DNA of 22,814 bases from an uncultured Brachyspira sp. (lineage in GTDB: Bacteria > Spirochaetota > Brachyspiria > Brachyspirales > Brachyspiraceae), in contig NZ_CAKVGN010000049.1 of NCBI RefSeq assembly GCF_934747485.1, forward strand, positions 1-22,814, in the 5' to 3' direction. The notes under the pieces were generated by a model. It was not told where the DNA came from. It did no database searches and saw only the letters and a program-made list of their open reading frames with translations. The first letter of the stretch is position 1. Each line of letters begins with the position of its first letter. Of this stretch, positions 1-8,252 are shown in pieces. A program made the translations under genes and the position numbers.

Positions 1-73
1 TAGCTATTTATATTATAAGGAATACCTACTTTATTTTAACTAAAAAACGTGCAATATCTATGGCTCCTAAACA
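1..73 (-). mobile_element. Insertion sequence 5' end, left copy (partial)
   Basis: Read on the minus strand, positions 73 to 1 match positions 22574-22646 on the plus strand. The stretch 12-73 differs from 22574-22635 at 4 of 62 positions by eye, and similarity continues to the window edge. The outer end begins 5'-TGTTTAGGAGCC, and a 5'-TG terminus is common in IS3-type elements. The right-hand copy continues into a transposase-like frame, so this copy most likely heads a transposase gene that lies to the left, outside the window. The second end, and therefore any target-site duplication, is not visible. Confidence 0.65.
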
Positions 74-93
74 TAAAAAACTTAAAAATAAAA

Positions 94-122
94 TTGACAA
101 ACTTAAAAATTTTTAGTATATA
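94..122 (+). promoter_or_regulatory. Sigma70-type promoter of the alcohol dehydrogenase
   Basis: TTGACA at 94-99 is a perfect -35 box. It is followed after 17 bases by TATATA at 117-122. The start codon is 35 bases downstream, with a weak TTAGGA ribosome site at 145-150. The -35 box begins 20 bases beyond the insertion-sequence end at 73. Confidence 0.6.
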
Positions 123-156
123 CTTATTATAACTATTAAAAATTTTAGGAACAACA

Positions 157-1197
157 ATGAAAGCTTTAGTTTATATTGGAGATAAAAAAATAGAATTAAA
201 AGAAATAGAAAATCCAAAGATTATAGATAGTAAGGACGCTATAGTAAAAGTGCAATTATCAAGCATATGCACAAGCGACTTTCATATAATAAATGGGCAA
301 GTACCGAGGGTAAACAAAAACATAGTTCTTGGACATGAATTTGTGGGCGAAGTAGTAGAAGTTGGAAGCGATGTGAGAAAGTTAAAGAAAGGAGACAGAG
401 TGTCTGCCAACTGCATAACTTTTTGCGGTGAATGTTACTACTGCAAAAAGGGCTTTATAAACAACTGCGAAAAAGGAGGCTGGGAAATAGGCTGCCGCAT
501 TAATGGCTGTCAGGCTGAATATGTGAGAGTGCCTTTTGCTGATATGTCATTAAATATACTTCCTAAAAATGTTACATACAAAAATGCATTATTTGTAGGT
601 GATATTTTAGCAAGCGGATATTTTGGTGCTGAGCTTTGCGAGATAAAAGACAATGACACTGTTTCTGTAATAGGGGCAGGACCTGTTGGGCTTTGTGCTA
701 TGATGAGTGCGAGGGTTTTCGGTGCAAAAAAGATTATAGCCATAGACATAAACGAAGATAGACTAAATATAGCAAAAGAAAACAAATTAGCAGATTTTTT
801 TATTAATCCTAACAAAGTCAATAATATAGAAGAGTATATAAAAGATATAAATGCTGGAAAACTTTCTGACGGCACAATAGAGGCAGCAGGCGGAGAAAAC
901 ACATTCGATTTGGCTTGGAAAATTGCAAGAGCCAACTCTGTTGTGGCGTTAGTTGCAATGTATGAAAAGCCTCAGATACTTCCTTTAAATATAATGTATG
1001 GAAAAAACTTAATATTTAAAACAGGCGGTGTTGATGCTGTTCACAGTGATGAAATCTTAAAACTAATATCTCAAGGCAAATTAAATACAGATTTTCTCAT
1101 CACTCATACTATAAAATTAGATGATATATTAAGAGGCTACGAAATATTTGATAAAAAAGAGGATAATTGCATAAAAATTGCCGTTGAAAATATATAA
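157..1197 (+). CDS. Zinc-dependent medium-chain alcohol dehydrogenase
   Basis: A 346-residue cytoplasmic MDR-superfamily oxidoreductase that should interconvert an alcohol and a ketone or aldehyde using a nicotinamide cofactor. The N-terminal GroES-like part has the catalytic-zinc site C38, the C-T-S-D-F-H proton-relay stretch (38-43) and H60-E61. C90, C93, C96 and C104 form the structural-zinc lobe. The Rossmann fold has G-A-G-P-V-G at 173-178. D197 at the end of the second strand suggests NAD rather than NADP. The segment around D149 (F-V-G-D-I) resembles clostridial secondary alcohol dehydrogenases, where an aspartate is the third zinc ligand. Polyol or threonine dehydrogenases are alternatives, so no symbol is given. 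The gene stands alone and ends 6 bases from the convergent R-M gene. Confidence 0.85.
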   Translation: MKALVYIGDKKIELKEIENPKIIDSKDAIVKVQLSSICTSDFHIINGQVPRVNKNIVLGHEFVGEVVEVGSDVRKLKKGDRVSANCITFCGECYYCKKGFINNCEKGGWEIGCRINGCQAEYVRVPFADMSLNILPKNVTYKNALFVGDILASGYFGAELCEIKDNDTVSVIGAGPVGLCAMMSARVFGAKKIIAIDINEDRLNIAKENKLADFFINPNKVNNIEEYIKDINAGKLSDGTIEAAGGENTFDLAWKIARANSVVALVAMYEKPQILPLNIMYGKNLIFKTGGVDAVHSDEILKLISQGKLNTDFLITHTIKLDDILRGYEIFDKKEDNCIKIAVENI

Positions 1198-1203
1198 AAA
1201 ATA

Positions 1204-4200
1204 TTAAATATAATTATAAAAATCATTTTTCATACATAGTTTTTTTATATTTGAAGCATTGTCTAGTCCTAGTTCTTTTATATCTATGTTGAAATATAGA
1301 GAAAATACTAAATCATCTATATAATCTTTAATTATATTTTGTTCTTCTTTATCTATGCAGTCTGAGAATTTTAAATCATTTAATGATATTTCATTATTGT
1401 TATTAAATTTTTCTTCAATTACAGACTTTACTAAATGATATTTTCTTTTTATTTTTTGTTTTATTATATATCCATTATTGTCTGTCAAAATTAATTCATT
1501 TTTATTAACAGCAACATTGTTAAATTTTTGCTTCTGAGTATTAAAATCAACAAAGTCTTTTAACATATATTTTTCTATGTGTAAAATACCAATTGAATAT
1601 TTTATTATTTCTTTTTTTATCTTTAAATTTTGATTTGTAATAATAGGTATCTTTATAAAATCTTTTATGCTACTCAGTGATAATAGTAAATCTTTTTCAT
1701 TGTTAGAAAATAATAATTCTTTTAATAAAAAGAAATTAATTTTTGAATTTAATAAAGAGAATAAATATAATATTTCTTCTCTATTATTGCTTCCAATACC
1801 ACAGAATTGATTTCTAGCCCATATGACTTTTTTATCCGTATAAAAAAACTTTTTTGCATTGGCATAAGACCAAATAACTTTATATGGAGAATCTAAAAAA
1901 TAATACTCCTGATTACCCTGTCTCAATCCTATGAAATTTTTATTTTTTGGATTTTTTCTCTCATCAGGCCAATATCCTGATGCATCCCTTATACTATATA
2001 AATTATTATTGATTTTAGGATATATATAAAAATCTTTTTCTATTAACATCTGTTTTTCATCTATAGAATAACCTCCATCATAAAAAAACTGACTTTTAAA
2101 ATTTTGATTTGCAAGTTTATGATCATAATATATATCAGAACTCAAATTTTTATTATATTCATAAATAAATTTAATAAACATATCATCTTTCTTTATGAAA
2201 TTCCAATTATTAATATTATCTATTAAAATAGATTGTTCTAAATATTTATTTTTTATCTTATTAGAGTAATTTACATGGCTTATTTTTACTTTATTTTTTT
2301 TATTTGAAAGTTCTTTTTTTTCTACAAATAAAATTAATGATGAAGTTGCTACATCTTTATTTTGTTTTAACCCTCTATTGGTAAAAACATTATTATCAAA
2401 TATTTTTATGCTTTTTATTTTTGTATTATGAGATAAATGATATCTCAAAACATCTAAATCACCTGCTGTTAATATTGTCTGAGGTATTATATAACATAAT
2501 TTTCCATTATCTTTTAAAAGTGCTAACCCTAAAGCAATAAAAAAAGCATACAAATTAGGATTAGGTCTATATCTTTTAGGATGATTAGGAATAGAATGCA
2601 AATTTACCCCATATACATTTCCCAATGTTATTGAATCATCATTTTTGTCTTTAATAAGTTTAGTGAACTCTATTTCTTGACGGCAGCATTCATTATAACC
2701 TATATAAGGAGGATTGCCTATAACAAAATCAAATCTTTTTCTAGGCTCTCCATTTCCTTTTAATGATAAAAGCATATCCTCTAAATCTTTTTCATCTCTC
2801 ATAAATGAAGGATAATCTAATGCTGTTTTTTGTATATGACTAAATAAATCTAATTCTTCATCAGAAAGAGAATTAATACCTGTTTCTAAAAATTCGCTTA
2901 TGCTGTCTTTAGTTTTAAAAATTTTTAGTTTATTATCAATAGGGTTCTCATAATTATCATTAACTATTAAAGGAAGCATTCTCATAAGTATATTCATTTC
3001 AGCAAGGTAAAGCGGAAACTCCTCTATGTCTAAGCCAAATATATTTTTATCAATAAGTTCTTCTATTTTTTTAGAAGTATAAAGACTTCCATCATCGAAA
3101 GCATTTATTATTTTATCTACCGCACTATAGAGAAAAGTACCAGCTCCGCAGCTTACATCTATTAAAGATATTTCATCATCTGAAGCTTCTTTTAAATAAT
3201 CTTCAGTATATCCAATTTCTTTTAACATAAAATTTACAACTGCAGGGTCTGTAAAATATTGCCCTTTATTTTTATCTTGATATAAATCTTTTAAATAATT
3301 TTCATAAATAAATCCAAATATTTCATTTTTTATTCCAGAAAAATTATATCTATTAATAAATACTATAATATCAAGCCAAGGAGATATATCATCAATATCA
3401 ATTTCTCCTTTCAAGTTATCAATTAATTTTTTATTTATACTTTTTTGTTCTTCTGCAAAGGGTTTATAAATGTTGCTTGAAATATATTCAGATATGTTTT
3501 TTATCTCGCTGATTATGATAGAATAAAAATCTTTATCTAATAATGCTTTTTGAATTTTATTTAGAATTTTATTATATTCGTCATTGAATTTTTTATAACC
3601 ATTATCAACTAACACTTTATACAATATAAATTGGATAAAATAAGCATAAGAAGTTTCTACTGCTTGTTTTTCTGCAGATGAATTATCAATTAAATTATTA
3701 AAACCTCCTATAGCTTTCATCTTTCCTTTAAAATTAGTTATTAACTGAGTAATATCATCAAAAAATATATATCTATTTTCTTGTTTATTTAAATTTAACT
3801 GCTCTATTTTTTCTTCTTCATTTGTTTTTAATAAATCTATATAATAATTTTCTTCTTTTATATATGAATTCCAATAACTTAAAAAATCTTTAGGAGATGA
3901 AATCATATCATTTAAATAAAATGATTTATATTTATTAGAACGGTAAAATCTCCATTCATTTCCATCAGTTAATATTGAAAATTTTTTATTCCAATCTTTT
4001 TGATATTGAAATACTTGCTCTATTCCATTTTCTATATTTTCAAATCTTTCTACTTCTACAGGTATAACTATATTAATTCCATCTATGAAAATTACATAAT
4101 CAGGTCTTCTTCCTTCTTTAGAAGTTTCTATTGTAAACTCATATTTGCGGTTTTGATTTGGTGTAGATTCTAATCCTTTTTTTAAATTAAATAATTCATT

Positions 4201-4305
4201 TTCTTGCAATACTTCCTTTACAAAATCTTGAAGTCCGCCTAATTCTTTATTTTTAAAAATATCTTTTTCTTTAAGCCATATATTTTTTAAATTTTCTAAA
4301 CTCAT
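1204..4305 (-). CDS. Type IIG-like restriction-modification enzyme (N6-adenine methylase), R-M 1
   Basis: A 1033-residue single-chain protein expected to methylate adenine in a specific DNA site and, if active, to cut DNA. The N-terminus (about 1-150) resembles a PD-(D/E)xK nuclease: P68-D69, then P-V-E-V-E at 82-86. The usual lysine of the ExK motif is glutamate (E86). A helical linker follows. The methylase core has K-G-Q-Y-F-T-D-P (347-354), motif I D-V-S-C-G-A-G-T-F (383-391), a G-L-D-I-E motif (424-428) and catalytic N-P-P-Y (531-534), which marks the adenine amino-methyltransferase class. The C-terminal half (about 680-900) is the likely target-recognition domain and is very rich in Lys, Asn and Ile. 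The start is supported by a GAGGA-type site just upstream on the minus strand. No separate specificity subunit or nuclease gene is nearby. A methylase-only (orphan or decayed nuclease) enzyme is possible. Confidence 0.85.
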   Translation of the reverse strand: MSLENLKNIWLKEKDIFKNKELGGLQDFVKEVLQENELFNLKKGLESTPNQNRKYEFTIETSKEGRRPDYVIFIDGINIVIPVEVERFENIENGIEQVFQYQKDWNKKFSILTDGNEWRFYRSNKYKSFYLNDMISSPKDFLSYWNSYIKEENYYIDLLKTNEEEKIEQLNLNKQENRYIFFDDITQLITNFKGKMKAIGGFNNLIDNSSAEKQAVETSYAYFIQFILYKVLVDNGYKKFNDEYNKILNKIQKALLDKDFYSIIISEIKNISEYISSNIYKPFAEEQKSINKKLIDNLKGEIDIDDISPWLDIIVFINRYNFSGIKNEIFGFIYENYLKDLYQDKNKGQYFTDPAVVNFMLKEIGYTEDYLKEASDDEISLIDVSCGAGTFLYSAVDKIINAFDDGSLYTSKKIEELIDKNIFGLDIEEFPLYLAEMNILMRMLPLIVNDNYENPIDNKLKIFKTKDSISEFLETGINSLSDEELDLFSHIQKTALDYPSFMRDEKDLEDMLLSLKGNGEPRKRFDFVIGNPPYIGYNECCRQEIEFTKLIKDKNDDSITLGNVYGVNLHSIPNHPKRYRPNPNLYAFFIALGLALLKDNGKLCYIIPQTILTAGDLDVLRYHLSHNTKIKSIKIFDNNVFTNRGLKQNKDVATSSLILFVEKKELSNKKNKVKISHVNYSNKIKNKYLEQSILIDNINNWNFIKKDDMFIKFIYEYNKNLSSDIYYDHKLANQNFKSQFFYDGGYSIDEKQMLIEKDFYIYPKINNNLYSIRDASGYWPDERKNPKNKNFIGLRQGNQEYYFLDSPYKVIWSYANAKKFFYTDKKVIWARNQFCGIGSNNREEILYLFSLLNSKINFFLLKELLFSNNEKDLLLSLSSIKDFIKIPIITNQNLKIKKEIIKYSIGILHIEKYMLKDFVDFNTQKQKFNNVAVNKNELILTDNNGYIIKQKIKRKYHLVKSVIEEKFNNNNEISLNDLKFSDCIDKEEQNIIKDYIDDLVFSLYFNIDIKELGLDNASNIKKLCMKNDFYNYI

Positions 4306-4345
4306 AAAATCCTCATAATATTAACTATTATAAAAAATATATAAT

Positions 4346-4373
4346 ATTATAATTTAATTACATATATAATCAA
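4346..4373 (-). promoter_or_regulatory. Promoter of R-M 1
   Basis: On the minus strand TTGATT (4368-4373) is followed after 16 bases by TATAAT (4346-4351). It lies about 40 bases upstream of the start codon and is divergent from the gyrB promoter. Confidence 0.5.
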
Positions 4374-4391
4374 TAATAAAAATGAATATAA

Positions 4392-4407
4392 CTCTAAATA
4401 ATTAGAG
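4392..4407. promoter_or_regulatory. Short inverted repeat between divergent promoters
   Basis: CTCTAA (4392-4397) and TTAGAG (4402-4407) form a 6-bp inverted repeat with a 4-base centre. It sits between the divergent promoters of R-M 1 and gyrB. It could be an operator half-site pair, but it is short and could arise by chance in AT-rich DNA. Confidence 0.2.
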
Positions 4408-4425
4408 CTATCTAACATTTCCTGA

Positions 4426-4454
4426 TTGTAATAATATTAAAATAGGTGTATAAT
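4426..4454 (+). promoter_or_regulatory. Promoter of gyrB
   Basis: TTGTAA (4426-4431), a 17-base spacer and a perfect TATAAT (4449-4454) lie upstream of gyrB. A GAAGAGGA ribosome site at 4482-4489 precedes the ATG at 4499. Confidence 0.55.
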
Positions 4455-4498
4455 ATATCAATTAAAATTTAATTAAGTATTGAAGAGGATATTATATA

Positions 4499-6412
4499 AT
4501 GGCTACTGGAGAAAAGACATATAGTTCGAAAAATATTCAGGTATTAGAAGGATTAGACCCTGTTAGAAAACGCCCGGGTATGTATATAGGTTCTACTGGT
4601 TCTCAAGGTTTGCATCATTTAGTATATGAGGTAGTTGACAATAGTATAGACGAGGCTATGGCTGGATTCTGTAAAAATATAACAGTTACAATAAAAAAAG
4701 ATAATATAATAGAAGTAGAAGATGATGGAAGGGGAATACCGGTTGATATGCATCCGAAACTCAAAATATCTGCTTTAGAAGTTGTTATGACTAAACTTCA
4801 TGCCGGCGGTAAATTTGACAATGAAACTTATAAAGTATCAGGCGGTTTGCATGGTGTTGGTGTATCTGTAGTTAATGCTTTAAGTACAGAGCTTATTGCT
4901 GAAGTAAGCAAAGACGGTAAACTTTACAAACAAGTATATCATAGAGGTATACCAGAAGAACCTGTTAAAGAGGTAGGCAAATCAAATAAAACAGGAACAA
5001 AAGTAACATTTACTCCAGACCCTGAAATATTTGAAACAACTGTTTATGATTATAAAATACTTGCTAATAGGTTAAGAGAATTGGCTTTTCTAAACAGGGG
5101 AATAAGAATAACTCTTATAGATAAAAGAGAGTCAAAACCTGTAAGTAATGAGTTTTATTATGAGGGCGGTATAGAAATGTTTATTACTCACCTCAATGAA
5201 AACAAAAAAACATTACATGATAAACCAATATATTTGCATAAGGCAGAAGATAAAACCGATGTGGAAGTGGCTATGCAATATGTTGATGCCTATAACGAAA
5301 ATATATTCACATACTGTAACAACATAAACACTACAGAAGGCGGTACACATTTAGTAGGGTTTAGAACAGCTCTAACAAGAGTTTATACAGATTTTGCTAA
5401 AAAGCTTGAGTTAGACAAAAAAAATAAAATAACATTTATGGGAGAAGATACAAGAGAAGGTTTAGTTGCTGTAGTATCTGTAAAAATACCTAATCCTCAA
5501 TTTGAAGGTCAAACGAAAACTAAATTGGGTAATACAGAAGTTCGTGCTGTAACAGAAAAACTTGTAGTTGAAGGATTAAATGATTATTTCTCACAAAACC
5601 CAAAAGTAATAAAAGCAATACTTGAAAAAATAATATCAGCAGCAAATGCCAGAGAAGCTGCAAGAAGGGCAAGAGATTTGGCAAGAAGGAAAAATGCTTT
5701 AGAGAGCGATTCTTTGCCAGGTAAATTGGCTGATTGTTCTGAGCAGGAAGTAGATAAATGTGAAGTATATCTTGTAGAGGGAGACTCTGCAGGCGGTACT
5801 GCTAAAGGCGGAAGAGACAGACATTTCCAAGCTATATTGCCATTAAGAGGTAAAGTGTTGAATGTTGAAAAAGCAAGACTCGACAAAATAATAGATACAG
5901 ACAGCTTAAAACCAATAATAGCGGCATTAGGATGCGGAGTTGGTGCTTCTTTTGATATATCTAAAATAAGATATGGAAGAATTATCATAATGGCTGATGC
6001 TGATATTGACGGTTCACATATAAGAACTTTACTTTTAACTTTCTTCTTTAGATATATGCGTCCTTTAATAGATTTGGGGCATATATTTATAGCTGTTCCT
6101 CCTCTATACAAAATTAGTTTTGATAAGAAAAATTTTGTTTATGCTTACACTGATGAACAGAGAGATAAAATATTAGAAGAAAATAAAGACAGAAAATATG
6201 ACATACAAAGATATAAAGGTTTGGGTGAAATGAATGCTGACCAGTTATGGGAAACTACTATGAACCCAGAAACAAGACTTATGTATCAGGTATTAACAGA
6301 AGATGCTGAAAAGGCAGATCAATTATTCTCTATGCTTATGGGCGATGAAGTTAAGCCAAGAAGAGAGTTTATTGAGGCTAATGCAAAATACGTTAAAAAT
6401 TTGGATATATGA
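4499..6412 (+). CDS. gyrB: DNA gyrase subunit B
   Basis: A 637-residue ATPase subunit of DNA gyrase, which with GyrA (not in this window) introduces negative supercoils. The GHKL ATPase has E-V-V-D-N (44-48), D-D-G-R-G-I (75-80) and the G-G-L-H-G-V-G loop (115-121). The transducer has the Q-T-K-T-K-L lysine loop. The TOPRIM domain has E-G-D-S-A-G-G and D-A-D-I-D-G metal-binding motifs, and the C-terminus has R-Y-K-G-L-G-E-M-N. The length matches Gram-positive and spirochaete GyrB and lacks the TOPRIM insert of enterobacteria. GyrB is preferred over ParE because the N-terminal and C-terminal blocks align well with known GyrB; ParE cannot be fully excluded without a tree. Residue 144 is Lys where E. 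coli has Arg136, a coumarin-contact residue. No dnaA, recF or gyrA is adjacent. Confidence 0.95.
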   Translation: MATGEKTYSSKNIQVLEGLDPVRKRPGMYIGSTGSQGLHHLVYEVVDNSIDEAMAGFCKNITVTIKKDNIIEVEDDGRGIPVDMHPKLKISALEVVMTKLHAGGKFDNETYKVSGGLHGVGVSVVNALSTELIAEVSKDGKLYKQVYHRGIPEEPVKEVGKSNKTGTKVTFTPDPEIFETTVYDYKILANRLRELAFLNRGIRITLIDKRESKPVSNEFYYEGGIEMFITHLNENKKTLHDKPIYLHKAEDKTDVEVAMQYVDAYNENIFTYCNNINTTEGGTHLVGFRTALTRVYTDFAKKLELDKKNKITFMGEDTREGLVAVVSVKIPNPQFEGQTKTKLGNTEVRAVTEKLVVEGLNDYFSQNPKVIKAILEKIISAANAREAARRARDLARRKNALESDSLPGKLADCSEQEVDKCEVYLVEGDSAGGTAKGGRDRHFQAILPLRGKVLNVEKARLDKIIDTDSLKPIIAALGCGVGASFDISKIRYGRIIIMADADIDGSHIRTLLLTFFFRYMRPLIDLGHIFIAVPPLYKISFDKKNFVYAYTDEQRDKILEENKDRKYDIQRYKGLGEMNADQLWETTMNPETRLMYQVLTEDAEKADQLFSMLMGDEVKPRREFIEANAKYVKNLDI

Positions 6413-6829
6413 TTTTTACTATATAGCTAAACAACTATATTTTGTAATTTCTTATTTTATTAAATTTTTATAAGTGTTGTGCACCTAAAAGAATTTTCTT
6501 CTGTCATAGTGTGTACTTTGTAGAAGTTTTATTTTTATGACAGGTTTAGCAAAGTATAAATATTTTATCTTTATATATTTAGAAAATTTATATAATATTA
6601 TTTTTTTAGTTAAAAATGCAGTTTTTTCTAAAGCATATTCAAAATAAATAGATTATTTTATATAAATAGTTGTAGGGAAGTGGTAATATTATTAATCTAT
6701 ACAAATAAAAATATAAATTTTTTAGAGTATAAAACTGTTTGACTTTTATAACATTTGCTTTATAATATTTCATATTAATAATTGATTTTACATGTTAAAG
6801 ATATATATTTTATTTAAGGAGGTAAAATT
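6413..6829. other. 417-bp intergenic region after gyrB
   Basis: It holds a weak stem after gyrB (ATATAG/CTATAT near 6420-6441, no long U-tract). An 8-bp perfect inverted repeat, CTGTCATA (6501-6508) and TATGACAG (6536-6543), has a competing CTTCT/AGAAG pair nested in it (about 6498-6526). The promoter of the next gene lies at 6739-6766. No convincing small gene or tRNA was seen on either strand. Confidence 0.4.
6739..6766 (+). promoter_or_regulatory. Promoter of the flavoprotein-EIIB unit
   Basis: TTGACT (6739-6744), a 16-base spacer and TATAAT (6761-6766) are close to consensus. A strong AAGGAGG ribosome site at 6816-6822 precedes the ATG at 6830. The leader is about 55 bases. Confidence 0.65.
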
Positions 6830-7792
6830 ATGGATAATATATATGATTTAATTATAGTAGGAGGCGGTCCGGGCGGAATTGCTGCTGCTGTTGAGGCTGC
6901 TATACTTCAAATGAAAAAAGTGCTTCTTATAGAGAAAGGTGATAATCACTCTACTACTATTAGAAAATTTTATAAAGATGATAAAAGAGTAGACAAAGAT
7001 TATAAAGGAGAAGCTTTAGATTTAAAGGGAAATATTAAATTTGAAACAGCAACTAAAGGCGATGTATTAGATTTATTTAGCGAATGTTTATTTGGAAACT
7101 ATATTGAAGCTATGTTTAATACTGAAGTTGAATCTATTAAAAAAAATAATGAATATTTAGAAGTTACTACTGTTGATAATAAAAGTTATACTGCTAAATA
7201 TGTTGTAGCTTCCATTGGTAAGATGGGAAGACCTAATAGACCTGATTATAATATACCGCCTAGTTTGAATAATGTTGTAAACTTTAATATTTACAAATGC
7301 AAAGAAAATGAAAAAATATTAGTAGTTGGTGGCGGAAACTCTGCTGTTGAGTATGCTTATCTTTTGGGTAAGGATAATGATGTTACAATCAATTATAGAA
7401 AGGCTGAATTTACAAGACCTAATGAAAAGAACTTAGAAACTATTAAAGAAGATATAGCGAGCGGTAAGGTAAAACCAAGGTTGGGGGTTGATATAACATC
7501 TATAGAAGACAGCAGCGGAAAAGTGTTGGTTCATTATGCTGATGGTGTTAATGATACTTATGACAGAGTAATATATGCTTTAGGAGGAGTTGCTCCGATA
7601 GATTTCTTAAAGAGATGTGATATAGAATTAGATGAAAGCGGCGTACCTATAGTTAATGATAAACATGAAAGCTCTGTTAAAAATTTATTTATAGCTGGGG
7701 ATATATTATATAAATCCGGCGGTTCTATTGCTAAGGCTTTGAATGCGGGATTTGATATAGTTAAGCATATAGATGAGTTAATGAAAAAATAA
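6830..7792 (+). CDS. Thioredoxin-reductase-like FAD/NAD(P)-dependent oxidoreductase lacking CxxC
   Basis: A 320-residue two-dinucleotide-binding flavoprotein. The FAD Rossmann motif G-G-G-P-G-G is at 11-16. A second nucleotide-binding motif, G-G-G-N-S-A, is at 167-172. The C-terminal FAD motif L-F-I-A-G-D-I is around 286-292. The fold order fits thioredoxin reductase, but the redox-active CxxC expected just before the second Rossmann motif is absent; only single cysteines (C86, C157, C263) occur. That places it with YpdA-like or ferredoxin-NADP-reductase-like proteins, which use single cysteines or none. The electron acceptor cannot be told from sequence. The start follows a near-perfect Shine-Dalgarno site. 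It is followed after 26 bases by the PTS EIIB gene, and the pair shares a promoter and terminator. Confidence 0.8.
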   Translation: MDNIYDLIIVGGGPGGIAAAVEAAILQMKKVLLIEKGDNHSTTIRKFYKDDKRVDKDYKGEALDLKGNIKFETATKGDVLDLFSECLFGNYIEAMFNTEVESIKKNNEYLEVTTVDNKSYTAKYVVASIGKMGRPNRPDYNIPPSLNNVVNFNIYKCKENEKILVVGGGNSAVEYAYLLGKDNDVTINYRKAEFTRPNEKNLETIKEDIASGKVKPRLGVDITSIEDSSGKVLVHYADGVNDTYDRVIYALGGVAPIDFLKRCDIELDESGVPIVNDKHESSVKNLFIAGDILYKSGGSIAKALNAGFDIVKHIDELMKK

Positions 7793-7818
7793 TTTTATTA
7801 TAAGGAGTATAAATTAAG

Positions 7819-8121
7819 ATGTTAAAAGTACTTGCAATTTGTGCTAATGGTTCTGGAACTAGTTTAATGATGGTAGGAAAAATAAAAAGTGTTTTGGAAA
7901 GTTTTGATATAAAAGATGCAGAGATAGAACATTCTGATTTGCAAAACAATAAGATAGATGAATATAATTTAATATTTTGCCCTTTTGCTTTCTTAGAAAA
8001 GGTAAAAGAATGTGTAAAAGATGATACTAAAATTATAGGCATCAAAAATATATTATCTGAAGAAGAGTTTAAAAAGCAAATTATAGATTCATGCAATTTG
8101 GAAGAATTAAAGAAGATATAA
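7819..8121 (+). CDS. Ascorbate-type PTS EIIB domain protein
   Basis: A 100-residue stand-alone EIIB-like protein. The N-terminal strand and P-loop-like turn C-A-N-G-S-G-T-S (C8-S15) carry the cysteine that is phosphorylated in UlaB/SgaB and lactose-type EIIB proteins. The motif I-I-G-I-K-N-I-L-S near residues 72-80 resembles the corresponding segment of UlaB. The length is right for a complete domain. No EIIC permease or EIIA partner is encoded in the window, so it either serves components elsewhere or has a regulatory role. An AAGGAG site at 7802-7807 precedes the start by 11 bases. It is the second gene of a two-gene unit with the flavoprotein and is followed by a strong terminator. Confidence 0.7.
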   Translation: MLKVLAICANGSGTSLMMVGKIKSVLESFDIKDAEIEHSDLQNNKIDEYNLIFCPFAFLEKVKECVKDDTKIIGIKNILSEEEFKKQIIDSCNLEELKKI

Positions 8122-8145
8122 TAATTTTTTTATAAGTTTTAAAAG

Positions 8146-8183
8146 GCGAAAGGTTAATTAAAAAAATAATCTTTCGCTTTTTT
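8146..8183 (+). terminator. Intrinsic terminator after the EIIB gene
   Basis: An 11-bp stem (GCGAAAGGTTA, 8146-8156, with TAATCTTTCGC, 8167-8177, one G-U pair) is followed by six T. It lies 24 bases after the EIIB stop codon. Confidence 0.85.
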
Positions 8184-8252
8184 ATATATATTTAATACTA
8201 TCCTTTTTTATAAAATATGCTATCATTAGGAAACTATATTGCGGAGAGTCTT

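Noticed and set aside
3..116. Plus-strand open frame ending at TAG 114-116, including an ATG at 60
   Set aside because: It runs through the insertion-sequence end, whose inverted copy on the right has a stop in the same frame. The similarity ends at 73, so it is not a conserved protein tail.
8217..8252. Upstream ATG start for the glycosyltransferase
   Set aside because: No ribosome site precedes it, while ATG 8253 has GGAG at good spacing and directly precedes the basic and hydrophobic N-terminus.
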